DNA of 37,127 nt, from positions 1-37,127 of the forward strand of contig JAJTDO010000043.1 in assembly GCA_021300475.1 (NCBI GenBank), given 5' to 3'. Positions 17,497 to 28,346 of the stretch are shown piece after piece. How positions within the stretch are numbered: the first letter of the stretch is position 1; each line of letters starts with the position of its first letter. Made by a program: the position numbers and the translations under genes. Source of the DNA: Burkholderiales bacterium. GTDB lineage: Bacteria; Pseudomonadota; Gammaproteobacteria; Burkholderiales; Burkholderiaceae_B. The notes beneath the pieces were generated by a model. The model was not told the DNA's origin. It made no database searches and saw only the letters and a list, made by a program, of their open reading frames with translations.

Positions 17497-18060
17497 TTAG
17501 ATCTTGCCAACCAACGCCAAAGAAGGCGACAGAGTCTTGGCGCCTTCATTCCACTTCGCAGGGCAAACCTGACCTGGGTTGGCAGCAACATACTGGGCGG
17601 CCTTGAGCTTGCGCAGGGTTTCCTGAACGTCGCGGGCGATTGCGTTGTCGTGAATTTCAGCTGTCTTGATAACGCCTTCCGGATTGATCAGGAAGGTGCC
17701 ACGGTAGGCCAAGCCTTCGGATTCAATGTGCACGCCAAAACTGCGTGTCAGTTGGTGCGTAGGGTCACCGATCAAAGGAAACTTGGCCTTGCTTACAGCC
17801 GGGGATGTCTCGTGCCAGACTTTGTGTGAAAAATGGGTGTCTGTCGTAATGATGTACACCTCGGCGCCTACCTTCTGGAACTCAGCGTAGTTGTCTGCTG
17901 CGTCTTCAACTTCTGTGGGGCAGTTGAACGTAAATGCAGCTGGCATGAAAATGAAGGCGGACCATTTGCCTTTCAGCGTTTCGTTGCTGACTTCAACAAA
18001 TTTGCCGTTGTGGAAGGCTTGGGCTTTGAAAGGCTGGACTTGGGTGTTGATCAAAGACAT
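17497..18060 (-). CDS. ahpC: Alkyl hydroperoxide reductase subunit C (peroxiredoxin)
   Basis: The 187-residue 2-Cys peroxiredoxin begins MSLINTQVQPFKAQAF, as AhpC proteins do. It has the peroxidatic Cys47 in FTFNCPTE within the P-x3-T-x2-C motif, TDTHFSHK, IGDPTHQLTR, and the resolving Cys166 in VCPAKW; the C-terminus SLALVGKI is typical. It reduces H2O2 and organic peroxides using AhpF. AAGGAA stands before the ATG. The partner ahpF, 17 bases downstream, is broken, so this AhpC may depend on another reductase. The upstream region is shared with a divergent histidine kinase. Confidence 0.95.
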   Translation of the reverse strand: MSLINTQVQPFKAQAFHNGKFVEVSNETLKGKWSAFIFMPAAFTFNCPTEVEDAADNYAEFQKVGAEVYIITTDTHFSHKVWHETSPAVSKAKFPLIGDPTHQLTRSFGVHIESEGLAYRGTFLINPEGVIKTAEIHDNAIARDVQETLRKLKAAQYVAANPGQVCPAKWNEGAKTLSPSLALVGKI

Positions 18061-18291
18061 AAAAATTCCTTAAGAGGTTGTTAAAAACTATGAAACATGT
18101 GGAAGCGATAGGGACGGATTGTAATGGAATATCAAAAACCATGTGATTGATAATCTAAATGACTGCGATAGCGTACATTTTAAACAACATAAGCAGACAT
18201 TTCGAGCTGGTTGTTTTGTGAGTTTTTGCCTGTCGTTTGATGTAACATTTAGAGATGTCATTCAACTGCGCAAGCGACATCGCTTCAATCC

Positions 18292-19653
18292 ATGGCGATT
18301 TTAATTGGGCATTTTTCAACTGGAGCGGTTGTTGTGTCTTCTCAACCTGATTTCATTGCCGTTGAGTCTCGGCACTCAAATCTCAGTCGTACTTTATTGG
18401 ATCGCATCAAGTCAGAGCCATTTATAAGCTTTGCGCTGTTGCTTAGCTTGTCGGTTTTTGCAAACCTGATTCACACAATTATTTTTTTTGATGGCAGCAG
18501 GTCACACACAAAGTTTGTTGCCTATCTGGGCTTCGTAGCGCTCACCCTAATAGTGTGCATGGTGTTGCTGAAGGAAAGAAAAGAACGAGCGGCCTTGTTG
18601 TTAATACAGGTACTGGCGATCTGTGCAATCACAGCCGAGGTGTTTTGGTTGGGTTTCGGCATACGGGCCCCCTCTTTGCCCTGGTTTGTTTTCGCCTCAT
18701 TGTTGGCAGGCTTGAACCGGGAATTCCGGTTTGCCATCGTCACCACAGCCTATGGCACCTCAATGGTGCTCCTTTTGCTTTTAGCACCCTCTTACCTACC
18801 AGCAATCGTGGCCCTGACTCAAGCCCCTGTACCGTTGTCCCACGCCATCGTTGGATGGGGTGCGTTCTTTCCTTTGGTCTTGACTGTTGCAATGACAAAC
18901 GCCCGCCAGAACCATGAAGAAGTTGAAGCGGTGCAAAGCAAAATAAAAGGCAGGGACTTTGCGATCTCTGCGGTTTCACATGACTTGCGTACACCGCTAG
19001 CAGGCATGGTCACTGCCATCAAATTGCTCAAACATCCAAAAGCCACAGAGGAAGCAAAAGCAAGGTACTTGCGCATACTTGAAGACACAACAGAATCGCT
19101 TTCAATGCTGCTAAATGACTTTCTGGACATGAGCAAACTCAACGCAGGTGCATTTACATTGTCGGCCTCAGAGTTTCATTTGGGCAAAGTGCTGACTCAG
19201 GCCTGCGAACTGTTTGCAACCGTGGCAGAGCAAAAAGGACTTTCATTAAACTGGAATATGCGCAACGCTCGCAACGTAGAACTTTATGGTGATGCAACAC
19301 GACTGAATCAGATGTTGTCTAACCTGATTTCAAATGCAATGAAATTCACCCAGCACGGATCCATCAGTGTTGAAATGGAAGAGCTTGCATTCAACTCAGA
19401 CACAGTGACGTGGAAATGCACTGTCAGCGACACCGGCAACGGTATTCCGCTGGAAAGTCAGGCGCATTTGTTTGAAGCGTTTTTTCAGGCAAACAACCAA
19501 GCCAACGTCAAAGCAGCCGGTACCGGTCTGGGGCTTTCATTGGTCAAGCAATTAGCGCAACAAATGGGGGGCGATGTCGGCTTCTCATCGACCCCCGGTG
19601 CAGGTTCAAAGTTCTGGTTCACTTTTACAATGGGTATGAGTAAAAAACCCTAA
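18292..19653 (+). CDS. Orphan membrane sensor histidine kinase
   Basis: The 453-residue protein has about six membrane segments (44-66, 76-93, 100-121, 130-140, 146-172, 185-203) with a GIRAPSLPW motif, then a HisKA domain with the phospho-acceptor His230 in SHDLRTPL and an ATPase domain: N box NLISNAMKF (344-352), G1 DTGNG (380-384), G2 GTGLGL (410-415). No response regulator adjoins it. The ATG at 18292 has no ribosome-binding site; a GTG at 18334 has GGAG eight bases upstream and may be the real start (439 residues). It is transcribed away from ahpC, but the sensed signal is unknown. Confidence 0.88.
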   Translation: MAILIGHFSTGAVVVSSQPDFIAVESRHSNLSRTLLDRIKSEPFISFALLLSLSVFANLIHTIIFFDGSRSHTKFVAYLGFVALTLIVCMVLLKERKERAALLLIQVLAICAITAEVFWLGFGIRAPSLPWFVFASLLAGLNREFRFAIVTTAYGTSMVLLLLLAPSYLPAIVALTQAPVPLSHAIVGWGAFFPLVLTVAMTNARQNHEEVEAVQSKIKGRDFAISAVSHDLRTPLAGMVTAIKLLKHPKATEEAKARYLRILEDTTESLSMLLNDFLDMSKLNAGAFTLSASEFHLGKVLTQACELFATVAEQKGLSLNWNMRNARNVELYGDATRLNQMLSNLISNAMKFTQHGSISVEMEELAFNSDTVTWKCTVSDTGNGIPLESQAHLFEAFFQANNQANVKAAGTGLGLSLVKQLAQQMGGDVGFSSTPGAGSKFWFTFTMGMSKKP

Positions 19654-19670
19654 AGTTCACAAATCATCAA

Positions 19671-19692
19671 CCTGCACAACACTCAATGCAGG
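19671..19692. terminator. Weak hairpin between convergent kinase and RTX genes
   Basis: A 6-bp inverted repeat (CCTGCA 19671-19676, TGCAGG 19687-19692) lies between the convergent ends of the 18292 kinase and the RTX-repeat gene. The absence of a clean T-run makes terminator function uncertain. Confidence 0.25.
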
Positions 19693-19700
19693 CAATAACT

Positions 19701-20951
19701 TCAGATCACGAGAAAATTGGTTTCGTTTACGTCGGGACGCCCCAGTAAAGTGGCAAATTGAACGGCTGAAAAAGCCAAATCCGATCCGTCTGCATCATAA
19801 GAAACAGCACCGCTTTGCCTGTCATAAATAATGCGGGTGTCTGTGCTTACTGTCTCAGTACTTAAAGTAAATGCTGCCTCAGACAGTTGCCCATCGGGTA
19901 TTGTGTTGAAGACATCCGAAAGCAAAAAGATTTTTTCGGTTGGCGCATTAAAATCTTTAATGGTGTCCACGTTGGTGGCTGCATCCAAGGGGGCATAGAA
20001 GTAAAAACCATCTACGCCGGAACCGCCAGTAATCGTGTCATTTCCGTAACTGCCCAGCAAGGAATCATTGCCGGCACCACCATCAATAACATCATTACCG
20101 CCAGAGATACTGACGTCGCCTTGGGAGAAAACAATATCCCCAACAATACCATCATCACCGGCCCCCCCTTCCAATGTGTCTGAACCCAAGACATAAACAG
20201 AGGTCTGGTCGGAATACCCGGCGATGTAAAACGCATCCCCAATCAAAAAATCACGGCCGTTTCCACCATTAAGGCTGTCATTTCCGAAGGTGGCACTTCC
20301 TGAATAAACCTCGGTCACGTCACCAACCAGTATGTCATCACCCTCACCGGCTTTTAGCACGTCATTGCCCATGTTGTAGGTTGAGTTTGTGGGTGGATAG
20401 TTGCCAAGCACACTGGCATCCCCGGTTAAAGAATCGTCTCCTGAACCGGTGTCAATGGTGTCAGAACCAAAGTTGTAGGTGCCCCCACCACCATACGAAA
20501 CGAAATCGTAATCAGAAATCATGTCACCGAAAACCAGATCGTCGCTGCCGCTGCCTACAATTTTGTCATTTCCAAAGTTGATGGTGCCACCCACTACAGC
20601 AGCAGCGTACTGAACGTCGCCAGACAGGAGGTTTCCAAAGTAGCGGTAATCAAAGGCTCCATCGTAAGCATAGATTTCATTGGGGCCAGGGCCGCCCACA
20701 ATCATGTCATCGCCTAGGGTTACGGTCTCCCCGTCCTGCGCTGTGAAGCCGACATAGTCGCCGTAATAGGGGTCAAAAACCCATGGCCCATCACCGAAAA
20801 CAAAGTCTGCGCCCTCCCTTGCAACAATTTTGTCGTTGCCGTTGGTGCCCACCAAAAAGTCGGAATATTCCGAACCCACAATGACACTCGCAGGTGCTGT
20901 GGTTGCGAATGTTGATGCAGATTGAGAAAGAATAGAGTTGAAACGAGACAT
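19701..20951 (-). CDS. RTX-type calcium-binding repeat protein
   Basis: The 416-residue Asp/Gly/Asn-rich protein holds many hemolysin-type nonapeptide repeats: GTNGNDKI, GSGDDSLTGDA, GEGDDILVGDV, GNGRDFLIGDA, GAGDDGIVGDI and GAGNDSLLG, which bind Ca2+ in a parallel beta-roll. The C-terminus (GVDGFYFYAPLDAATNVDTIKDF onward) resembles the peptidase-M10-like C-terminal region of type I secretion substrates, so it is probably exported in one step. No enzymatic domain was seen. No type I exporter is in the window. The ATG at 20951 has AAGGGGA seven bases upstream and is preferred over a TTG at 20969. Confidence 0.87.
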   Translation of the reverse strand: MSRFNSILSQSASTFATTAPASVIVGSEYSDFLVGTNGNDKIVAREGADFVFGDGPWVFDPYYGDYVGFTAQDGETVTLGDDMIVGGPGPNEIYAYDGAFDYRYFGNLLSGDVQYAAAVVGGTINFGNDKIVGSGSDDLVFGDMISDYDFVSYGGGGTYNFGSDTIDTGSGDDSLTGDASVLGNYPPTNSTYNMGNDVLKAGEGDDILVGDVTEVYSGSATFGNDSLNGGNGRDFLIGDAFYIAGYSDQTSVYVLGSDTLEGGAGDDGIVGDIVFSQGDVSISGGNDVIDGGAGNDSLLGSYGNDTITGGSGVDGFYFYAPLDAATNVDTIKDFNAPTEKIFLLSDVFNTIPDGQLSEAAFTLSTETVSTDTRIIYDRQSGAVSYDADGSDLAFSAVQFATLLGRPDVNETNFLVI

Positions 20952-21057
20952 GGTGTTCCCCTTCTTCAATGTTGGTCCGACGACTCTGAGATCACGGACA
21001 GTAACAACACCTTAGAAGTTTTAAGAACAACATGCAGTTCGCCGATTCACACTGTTT

Positions 21058-21806
21058 TCACTTCAAGGCCAAGTTGATTTTTTTAATCAGCCTGCTGTGT
21101 AAAAACCTTCCATCGTCTTTGGCGCGCTCAAGCAACAAATCAGAAATTCTACCTTCAACTATGCGCTCTACTTCAGTGCGCAAAGCCCAGGCTGCCGCCT
21201 CGCTGTCGATTGAATAATAATTTTCTGCGTGAATGGGCCCATGGAACCTGAAGTACATTTTTTCCGGACGGGGAATCAGCGTGGGTCCGACGCCTTTGAT
21301 TAAAGGCGGCAACTCTTCTGCCTTGATTCCTCTGGAAACCAGCCAACGGCCTATGCGTGTTTTGGAAAAGCGGTTGTTGTCGTAAAGAATGTCGTAGCAG
21401 TCGTCCGCCCCCACAGTGGAAAACGGTACAACTGTGCATTTGTTTTCAATGGCCATGCGCGCAAAGCCAATGCGCTTTTTCCAGCGCAAGGTGTGCTGCT
21501 CGCCCTGCCGCTTCATCACTTCACCGCCCCACCCCCCGGGTGGACAATAAAATGTGCATGCAAACCCAAAGAACGGCAAACGATGCCCTTGCTGCGATAC
21601 AACTCCCGAAGCATAAGCACCGCATCGGCAAAAGCCATCAAAGAATGATTGCCGACAAACAACACCGGACCGCTTTCAGGAACATGTTCCAGGCCTTTAA
21701 ACTCAGGGTCTGTGAGCCAGTTCCAGCCGGCATACCAGCGATTCCAACGCTCACCCGTTGCCTGCTTCGCAGCCGGGCTGAGTGCTTCGTATTTCCAACC
21801 GTACAT
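21058..21806 (-). pseudogene. Lysophospholipid acyltransferase-family gene with internal out-of-frame deletion
   Basis: Two frames make one acyltransferase. The N-terminal frame (ATG at 21806, AAGGAGG upstream) has VLFVGNHSLMAFADA, including the NH of the HX4D-type motif, and ELYRSKGIVCRSLG. The C-terminal frame has PGGWGGEVMKRQGE, RWKKRIGFARMAIE, VVPFSTVGADDCYDILYD and RPEKMYFRFHGPI. Homologues as I recall them have about 35 residues between these pieces, including a GTRxNC-like stretch; here they are missing and the frame changes near 21530-21560. Both parts are otherwise well conserved, so the loss is recent or is a sequence artefact. Expected role: acyl transfer to a glycerolipid at the inner membrane. 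Confidence 0.75.
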
Positions 21807-21896
21807 TTTGCCTCCTTCTCGCCTTGACCCCGGCGCCGATCGCAAGGGGGGAAGAAAAAACACGCATGTGGAAAGATTACTGTTCTGAATATGAAA

Positions 21897-21930
21897 ACTG
21901 CAACTTGAGCCTGATAACCCAAGTTGCAGT
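21897..21930 (-). terminator. Intrinsic terminator of the Vgb-like gene
   Basis: A perfect 11-bp inverted repeat (ACTGCAACTTG at 21897-21907 with CAAGTTGCAGT at 21920-21930, 12-base loop) lies 32 bases past the stop of the 21963-23087 gene. On the minus strand the stem runs into TTTT, as in a Rho-independent terminator. Confidence 0.65.
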
Positions 21931-21962
21931 AGAGTGTAGAGCTGTAGTGTTTTGATGAAAAG

Positions 21963-23087
21963 TTATTTCACGTTCAACTTACCCACTTTATCGGCGAACA
22001 GTTCAGTGAACCACATAAAGCCATCTGGTCCCTCGACAATGCGATGTAAAACTGTGTTGGTTGATGGGACAGCATAAAACGTAAAGTCGGCGGCGACGGT
22101 TGTGAAAACTTGGTTGGAGCGAGGGGGCGCACCTGTTGCTGCAGCCCGCATTCTAGCAATCGCATCTTTGTTAATTTTCACAATGTTGTCGATACCGGCT
22201 GAAGGGGAGTTCTTGGGGACATATTGTTGAGTCCACAAGTTGCCGCTACTGTCAAACGCCAAGCCCGCCAAAAGGAGGTCATTTCTGTATTTTGGCACAA
22301 GCGTCTGGGTGATGATGCCATCCCGATCAATGAAGCTTATGTTGTTGCTTGCCTCTTCAGAAAACCACATGCCTGCGCCTTGGGGATCCGGAACAATTGC
22401 GATGGGTTTGCTGCTACCGACCAACGTATCTAGCTTAGGAATGGGGAATTCAGTAATAACGCCTGCGTTGGTAATTCGGCCTATTTTGCTGGCGTCCAAC
22501 TCAGTAAACCACATGTTTCCATCTGGCCCTGCCTTGATATAGATTGGTTTGGCAGCCGCAGTTAATCCAACGGTGAAGTTTGTAATCACACCATCTGCAC
22601 CTAATTTTCCGATAACGTTGTCAAGTTTGCCCGTATACCAAACAGTCAAACCGTCAGGGCCAATGCCCAAGCCGTGAGCATCTACATTGATGGGGTAAGT
22701 TTGAAGTACGTCGCCATTTCGGGTACTCACCCTTGCAAGTTGCTCGCGACCCTCCAAACTAACAAACATCTGTCCATTTTTGTCAAAATCAACACCGTGA
22801 GGCGCACTGTCTGCACCCAAGTTAAAGTAGGTGCGTTTGCCGTTCAATTCCAACTTGACCAGATAGCCATAGTTCGGGCCAGTAATCCAGAACACATCAC
22901 CACCGAATGGACTGTAAGTAATTTCGTGGGTAGATCCTTGCTTATCAGATGCGATTGTCGCCTTATTCGGATAATCAATCGAATATTCTTCAATGGTCGG
23001 TACGGCGGTATCGCCACCACCACAACCGACCAGCAATGTAGAACTGACGATCAGTGCGATTGCACTGGTAAGGGTTAAGAATTTCAT
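21963..23087 (-). CDS. Virginiamycin B lyase-like beta-propeller lipoprotein
   Basis: The 374-residue protein starts with a lipoprotein signal (LLVGC, followed by GGGD). The rest is a series of propeller blades of the Vgb/SMP-30 type: GPDGLTVWYTGKLDNVIGKLG, GPDGNMWFTELDASKIGRIT, GAGMWFSEEASNNISFID and GPDGFMWFTELFADKVGKL. Vgb linearises streptogramin B, but many relatives have other or unknown roles, and a lipid-anchored copy in a Gram-negative is more likely a binding or lactone-acting envelope protein than a resistance enzyme. The start at 23087 places AGGA six bases upstream and gives the signal peptide; an upstream in-frame start at 23159 is rejected. Confidence 0.82.
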   Translation of the reverse strand: MKFLTLTSAIALIVSSTLLVGCGGGDTAVPTIEEYSIDYPNKATIASDKQGSTHEITYSPFGGDVFWITGPNYGYLVKLELNGKRTYFNLGADSAPHGVDFDKNGQMFVSLEGREQLARVSTRNGDVLQTYPINVDAHGLGIGPDGLTVWYTGKLDNVIGKLGADGVITNFTVGLTAAAKPIYIKAGPDGNMWFTELDASKIGRITNAGVITEFPIPKLDTLVGSSKPIAIVPDPQGAGMWFSEEASNNISFIDRDGIITQTLVPKYRNDLLLAGLAFDSSGNLWTQQYVPKNSPSAGIDNIVKINKDAIARMRAAATGAPPRSNQVFTTVAADFTFYAVPSTNTVLHRIVEGPDGFMWFTELFADKVGKLNVK

Positions 23088-23261
23088 ATTATTCCTGCTG
23101 TTACAATTTAAAAAAAGACCAGTACGCTCGGCCGACTTTAAGCTCAAGCGACCCAACAAAAAAACAATTGGTCAAGGTTACCCCAGTGTTAGGAGAATTT
23201 AGCTATGTAACAGCATGTAAAAAATTTCATTTTATTGAAGTCTGAACGCCGCAACCAGCAT

Positions 23262-24086
23262 TCAATTCCCTGTGATTACAGAGACTCCACTGCGCAGGCC
23301 AGTCACACCCGCAGGTGTGATTTTTTCGCAATCGGTGAGGTTTAAGTATTTGAGATTTTGCAGCCTGTTCAATGACAGCAAGCCAATGTCGGTAAGGTCA
23401 AAGCAACCGCTCAAATCAAGGCTGACCAGCGCATCTAGCCGAGCCAAGTGAGCCAAACCTGTATCGGTGATCCGATCGCAACCTGACAAGTTCAGCACAT
23501 TCAGAAAATTCAGCCTAGGCAACTCCGCCAAGCCTTGATCTGTGATGTCGGTACAGTTGCTGAGATCCAGAACCGTTAGCCGTTCAAAGCCGGCTATATC
23601 TTTCAGACCTTGGTCTGTTATTTCATCGCAACCGCTTAAATTCAAAGACGTCAAACCTGGAAAGCGCTGTGCCATCAACGTGAGAATATCCTCTTCAAAA
23701 AGCTCCGATTCCCTTAAATCAAGACAGTTCAAATTGGGTGCTTTCCTCGCCAACGCCTCTACAACCTCGTCTGGAATTTGCCCTACAAGCTGAACCTGCT
23801 TTAAAAAAGGAAATCTGAAGAAAAACTGTGTGTGTATCAATTCTTCAGTCGGAATTCTTGCCTTTTCCCTTTGCCTCAAAGTGTCGAGAAAAAAACTTTT
23901 TTTCGACAAAGAAAAGCTTCCCAAGTCTTGAGAGTTCAAATATTTAGCCACTTCAGGAATCAAGTCGCGCACCAGCTCCCTTGTGGCGTTTACCTCACCG
24001 CTGTCTGGCGGGGCGACAATCTCAGTGCTGGAATTTCCGACGGACAAGTGGGGGCGCTTGTTAAACGGGGGTAAGCTATTTTTCAT
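23262..24086 (-). CDS. F-box-like / leucine-rich-repeat protein
   Basis: The 274-residue protein has five cysteine-containing LRRs of about 25 residues (residues about 146-265): LTSLNLSGCDEITDQGL, LTVLDLSNCTDITDQGL, LNVLNLSGCDRITDTGL, LVSLDLSGCFDLTDIGL and LKYLNLTDCEKITPAGV. This is the LRR_CC type common in eukaryotic FBXL proteins. Before them, residues about 37-70 (ELVRDLIPEVAKYLNSQDLGSFSLSKKSFF) resemble an F-box. No signal peptide or membrane segment was seen, and the N-terminal 35 residues are polar. Bacterial F-box/LRR proteins include host-directed effectors such as the GALA family. Start at 24086 is uncertain; a GTG at 24107 is possible. The gene stands alone. Confidence 0.82.
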   Translation of the reverse strand: MKNSLPPFNKRPHLSVGNSSTEIVAPPDSGEVNATRELVRDLIPEVAKYLNSQDLGSFSLSKKSFFLDTLRQREKARIPTEELIHTQFFFRFPFLKQVQLVGQIPDEVVEALARKAPNLNCLDLRESELFEEDILTLMAQRFPGLTSLNLSGCDEITDQGLKDIAGFERLTVLDLSNCTDITDQGLAELPRLNFLNVLNLSGCDRITDTGLAHLARLDALVSLDLSGCFDLTDIGLLSLNRLQNLKYLNLTDCEKITPAGVTGLRSGVSVITGN

Positions 24087-24296
24087 TGGGGGAATTTGTA
24101 ACTGCACTTAAAAAATTGCGTTTTTTGTGCAGTTATTTGTTGTTTAGAGATAACCTTGAGTACCGTCGGTTGGATCTGAAGTTCCGTTTTATTGTGGCTA
24201 CCCAAACGAGGTAAGCGCTTGAAAAAACTCGCCCACCCACTGAGCGACCTCTGCGTTATCCTGACACTTGCATCCATTTTTGAAGAGCAGTACCCC

Positions 24297-25100
24297 ATGA
24301 GCACACCCACACTTGAGCTTTACCAGAGCCTTGAAAACGCCTATGAGCACTTCAACGCTGAATTGTTCAAGGGCGAATTGCCGCCCTGCCTGATCACACT
24401 TCGTTCGGTGAACCGTATTTATGGCTACCACCACAGCGAGCGCTTCATCAACATGGAAGGCAAACTCGTTGATGAGCTTGGGCTGCATCCGGGGCACTTC
24501 ACTTTGCGTTCAGTCGAAGCGGTATTGTCCACGCTGGTGCATGAAATGGTGCACCACTGGCAACACCATTTTGGTACACCCACGCGAAGCAACCCGCACA
24601 ATCAGGAATGGGCCGCAAAAATGCGGGCCATCGGTCTGAACCCTTCAAACACAGGCTTGCCCGGTGGCAAGGCGTCGGGTAAAAAGGTCAGCCATTACAT
24701 TGAACCCAATGGTGCTTATGAGCATGCCTGTCAGTCGCTACTGGCACAAGGCTATGCCCTGAAGTGGTTTGATAGACACCTTCCCGCTCAGCCAGACCAT
24801 GAAGCAGCACTGCAGACTAAATTGCAAGAAGCGGGGGTTGCCGTAAAAAAAACACCACCCCCCATTGAATTGTTGCCTAAGATAAAAGACAAAACCGATA
24901 CTAAAATTGAAAAGCCGGCAACCTATCGGCCACAACCCAAAAAAGTATCAACACGATTAAAATATGGGTGTCTGAGTTGCGAAGCCAAGGTCTGGACCAG
25001 CAAGGAAGTTGCAATGATGTGCATTCCTTGCGGCAAACCGTTCGAAAACCTCAGCGCAACACCGACTGAAAACGAAGAAAACAACGAGACCAGCGCATGA
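24297..25100 (+). CDS. SprT-like zinc metalloprotease with C-terminal zinc ribbon
   Basis: The 267-residue protein has a SprT-like domain: YEHFNAELFKGELP near the start and the HExxH motif HEMVH at 82-86, with HNQEW downstream as a likely site for the third metal ligand. A basic linker (about 180-220) leads to a zinc ribbon with CLSC (225-228) and CIPC (242-245). The eukaryotic relative Spartan cleaves DNA-protein crosslinks; bacterial members are poorly characterised. The start at 24297 begins at the domain; an in-frame start at 24192 adds an unrelated segment. The last four bases overlap the next start (ATGA). Confidence 0.86.
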   Translation: MSTPTLELYQSLENAYEHFNAELFKGELPPCLITLRSVNRIYGYHHSERFINMEGKLVDELGLHPGHFTLRSVEAVLSTLVHEMVHHWQHHFGTPTRSNPHNQEWAAKMRAIGLNPSNTGLPGGKASGKKVSHYIEPNGAYEHACQSLLAQGYALKWFDRHLPAQPDHEAALQTKLQEAGVAVKKTPPPIELLPKIKDKTDTKIEKPATYRPQPKKVSTRLKYGCLSCEAKVWTSKEVAMMCIPCGKPFENLSATPTENEENNETSA

Positions 25101-25927
25101 GCGACCCAAACACGCCAACCACAACCACCATTCCTGGTTTTATGACCGAACAGCACGGCTTTTTAGGTCAGACAAAAGCAGTTTTCAGGCGTGGCAAAGG
25201 TCCGGCGGTTGTGGTGCTGACAGAGGTGCCCGGCATCACGCCACAAGTGGCTGCCTTCGCACGCGGGCTGGCGGACCATGGTTTCACTGTTTTTATGCCA
25301 CAGTTGTTTGGTACCCCCCTGAGCCCGCTTTCCGTGCCACTGGCTTTGGGCACCATCGCCAAACTCTGCATCAGCAAAGAGTTTCGCGTATTGGCGGCCA
25401 ACGAATCGAGTCCGGTGGTGGATTGGCTGCGCGCATTGGCCAGACACGCCCACCATGTTTGCGGTGGCCCTGGGGTCGGTGTGGTGGGTATGTGCATCAC
25501 CGGCAATTTTGGTCTGGCCATGATGTTGGACGCACCCGTCATTGCGCCGGTGCTTTGCCAACCTTCTTTGCCGGGCGGATTCTTGCCTTCACAAGTGGCA
25601 GGCCTGCATGCCTCAGAAAAAGAAATTGCTGCTGCCCATGAAAAAATCGACTCGCAAAACGCGCGAATTTTGGGGCTAAGGTTCAAGCAGGATTTTTTGT
25701 GTCAGGCAGAACGTTTCAAGCGCCTTAAAAATGAATTTGGCGATGCGTTTGAAGCCATCGAGATTGATGCAAAATTTGCGAAAAAAAATACGGGCACACC
25801 CGCGCACAGCGTGCTGACGACGCACTTGATTGATGAAGATGGAGAACCCACCCGCGCAGCCCTTGACAGAACCAAGGCATTTTTAGCAACCCAGTTGGGT
25901 ATCGCTGAAAGACAAGGAAAAACCTGA
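25097..25927 (+). CDS. Dienelactone hydrolase family protein
   Basis: The 276-residue alpha/beta hydrolase shows the DLH pattern: VVVLTEVPGITPQV (Glu43), LADHGFTVFMPQLFGTP, and the nucleophile elbow GMCITG with Cys133 in place of Ser, as in dienelactone hydrolases; a C-terminal TTHLIDEDG region may carry the His. Family members open lactone rings or hydrolyse small esters. Residues about 195-230 contain a polar stretch not typical of the family core. The ATG overlaps the sprT-like stop, so the two proteins are translated together. Confidence 0.83.
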   Translation: MSDPNTPTTTTIPGFMTEQHGFLGQTKAVFRRGKGPAVVVLTEVPGITPQVAAFARGLADHGFTVFMPQLFGTPLSPLSVPLALGTIAKLCISKEFRVLAANESSPVVDWLRALARHAHHVCGGPGVGVVGMCITGNFGLAMMLDAPVIAPVLCQPSLPGGFLPSQVAGLHASEKEIAAAHEKIDSQNARILGLRFKQDFLCQAERFKRLKNEFGDAFEAIEIDAKFAKKNTGTPAHSVLTTHLIDEDGEPTRAALDRTKAFLATQLGIAERQGKT

Positions 25928-25935
25928 ATAAAAAA

Positions 25936-25982
25936 AAACCCCGGACCAGAAGCATTTGAACTCTGAACCGGGGTTTGTTTTT
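25936..25982. terminator. Strong bidirectional terminator between dienelactone hydrolase and katG
   Basis: A GC-rich stem (AACCCCGG around 25937-25944 with CCGGGGTT at 25968-25975) is flanked by a T-run on the plus strand (GTTTTTC) and an A-run upstream that reads as a long T-run on the minus strand. It sits between convergent genes and should end both transcripts. Confidence 0.85.
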
Positions 25983-26012
25983 CAAGACCCGTGAAAGGTC
26001 TTAAAACAGCCA

Positions 26013-28217
<2,205 letters not shown>

Positions 28218-28247
28218 TTATTTGGTCACTATCTTGAAACCGAATTC

Positions 28248-28276
28248 ACTATAACCAGCAAAAAATCATCGAACAA
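28248..28276 (-). promoter_or_regulatory. Probable sigma-70 promoter of katG
   Basis: On the minus strand TTGTTC (plus-strand 28271-28276) and TATAGT (28248-28253) are separated by exactly 17 bases, about 45 bases before the katG start. The -10 matches consensus at five of six positions, the -35 at three, as is common for activated genes. AT-rich sequence with ATAG/CTAT elements lies upstream, where OxyR might bind, but no confident OxyR box could be set. Confidence 0.45.
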
Positions 28277-28346
28277 CAACTATTTATTAATTCTCCCTAT
28301 AGATAAAACACATTGCATATTCCAAGGTCAATCGCAAGAAAATATG

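Noticed and set aside
18061-18291. Possible OxyR-type sites in the ahpC/histidine kinase gap (GATT-N3-AATC and scattered ATAG/CTAT)
   Set aside because: The elements do not keep the expected spacing of four ATAG/CTAT quarters, so no operator is called; a DNA-binding assay or motif scan would be needed.
20000-20900. Regularly spaced similar DNA stretches that might suggest a repeat array
   Set aside because: They are the coding repeats of the RTX protein, diverged and in frame, not CRISPR or non-coding tandem repeats.
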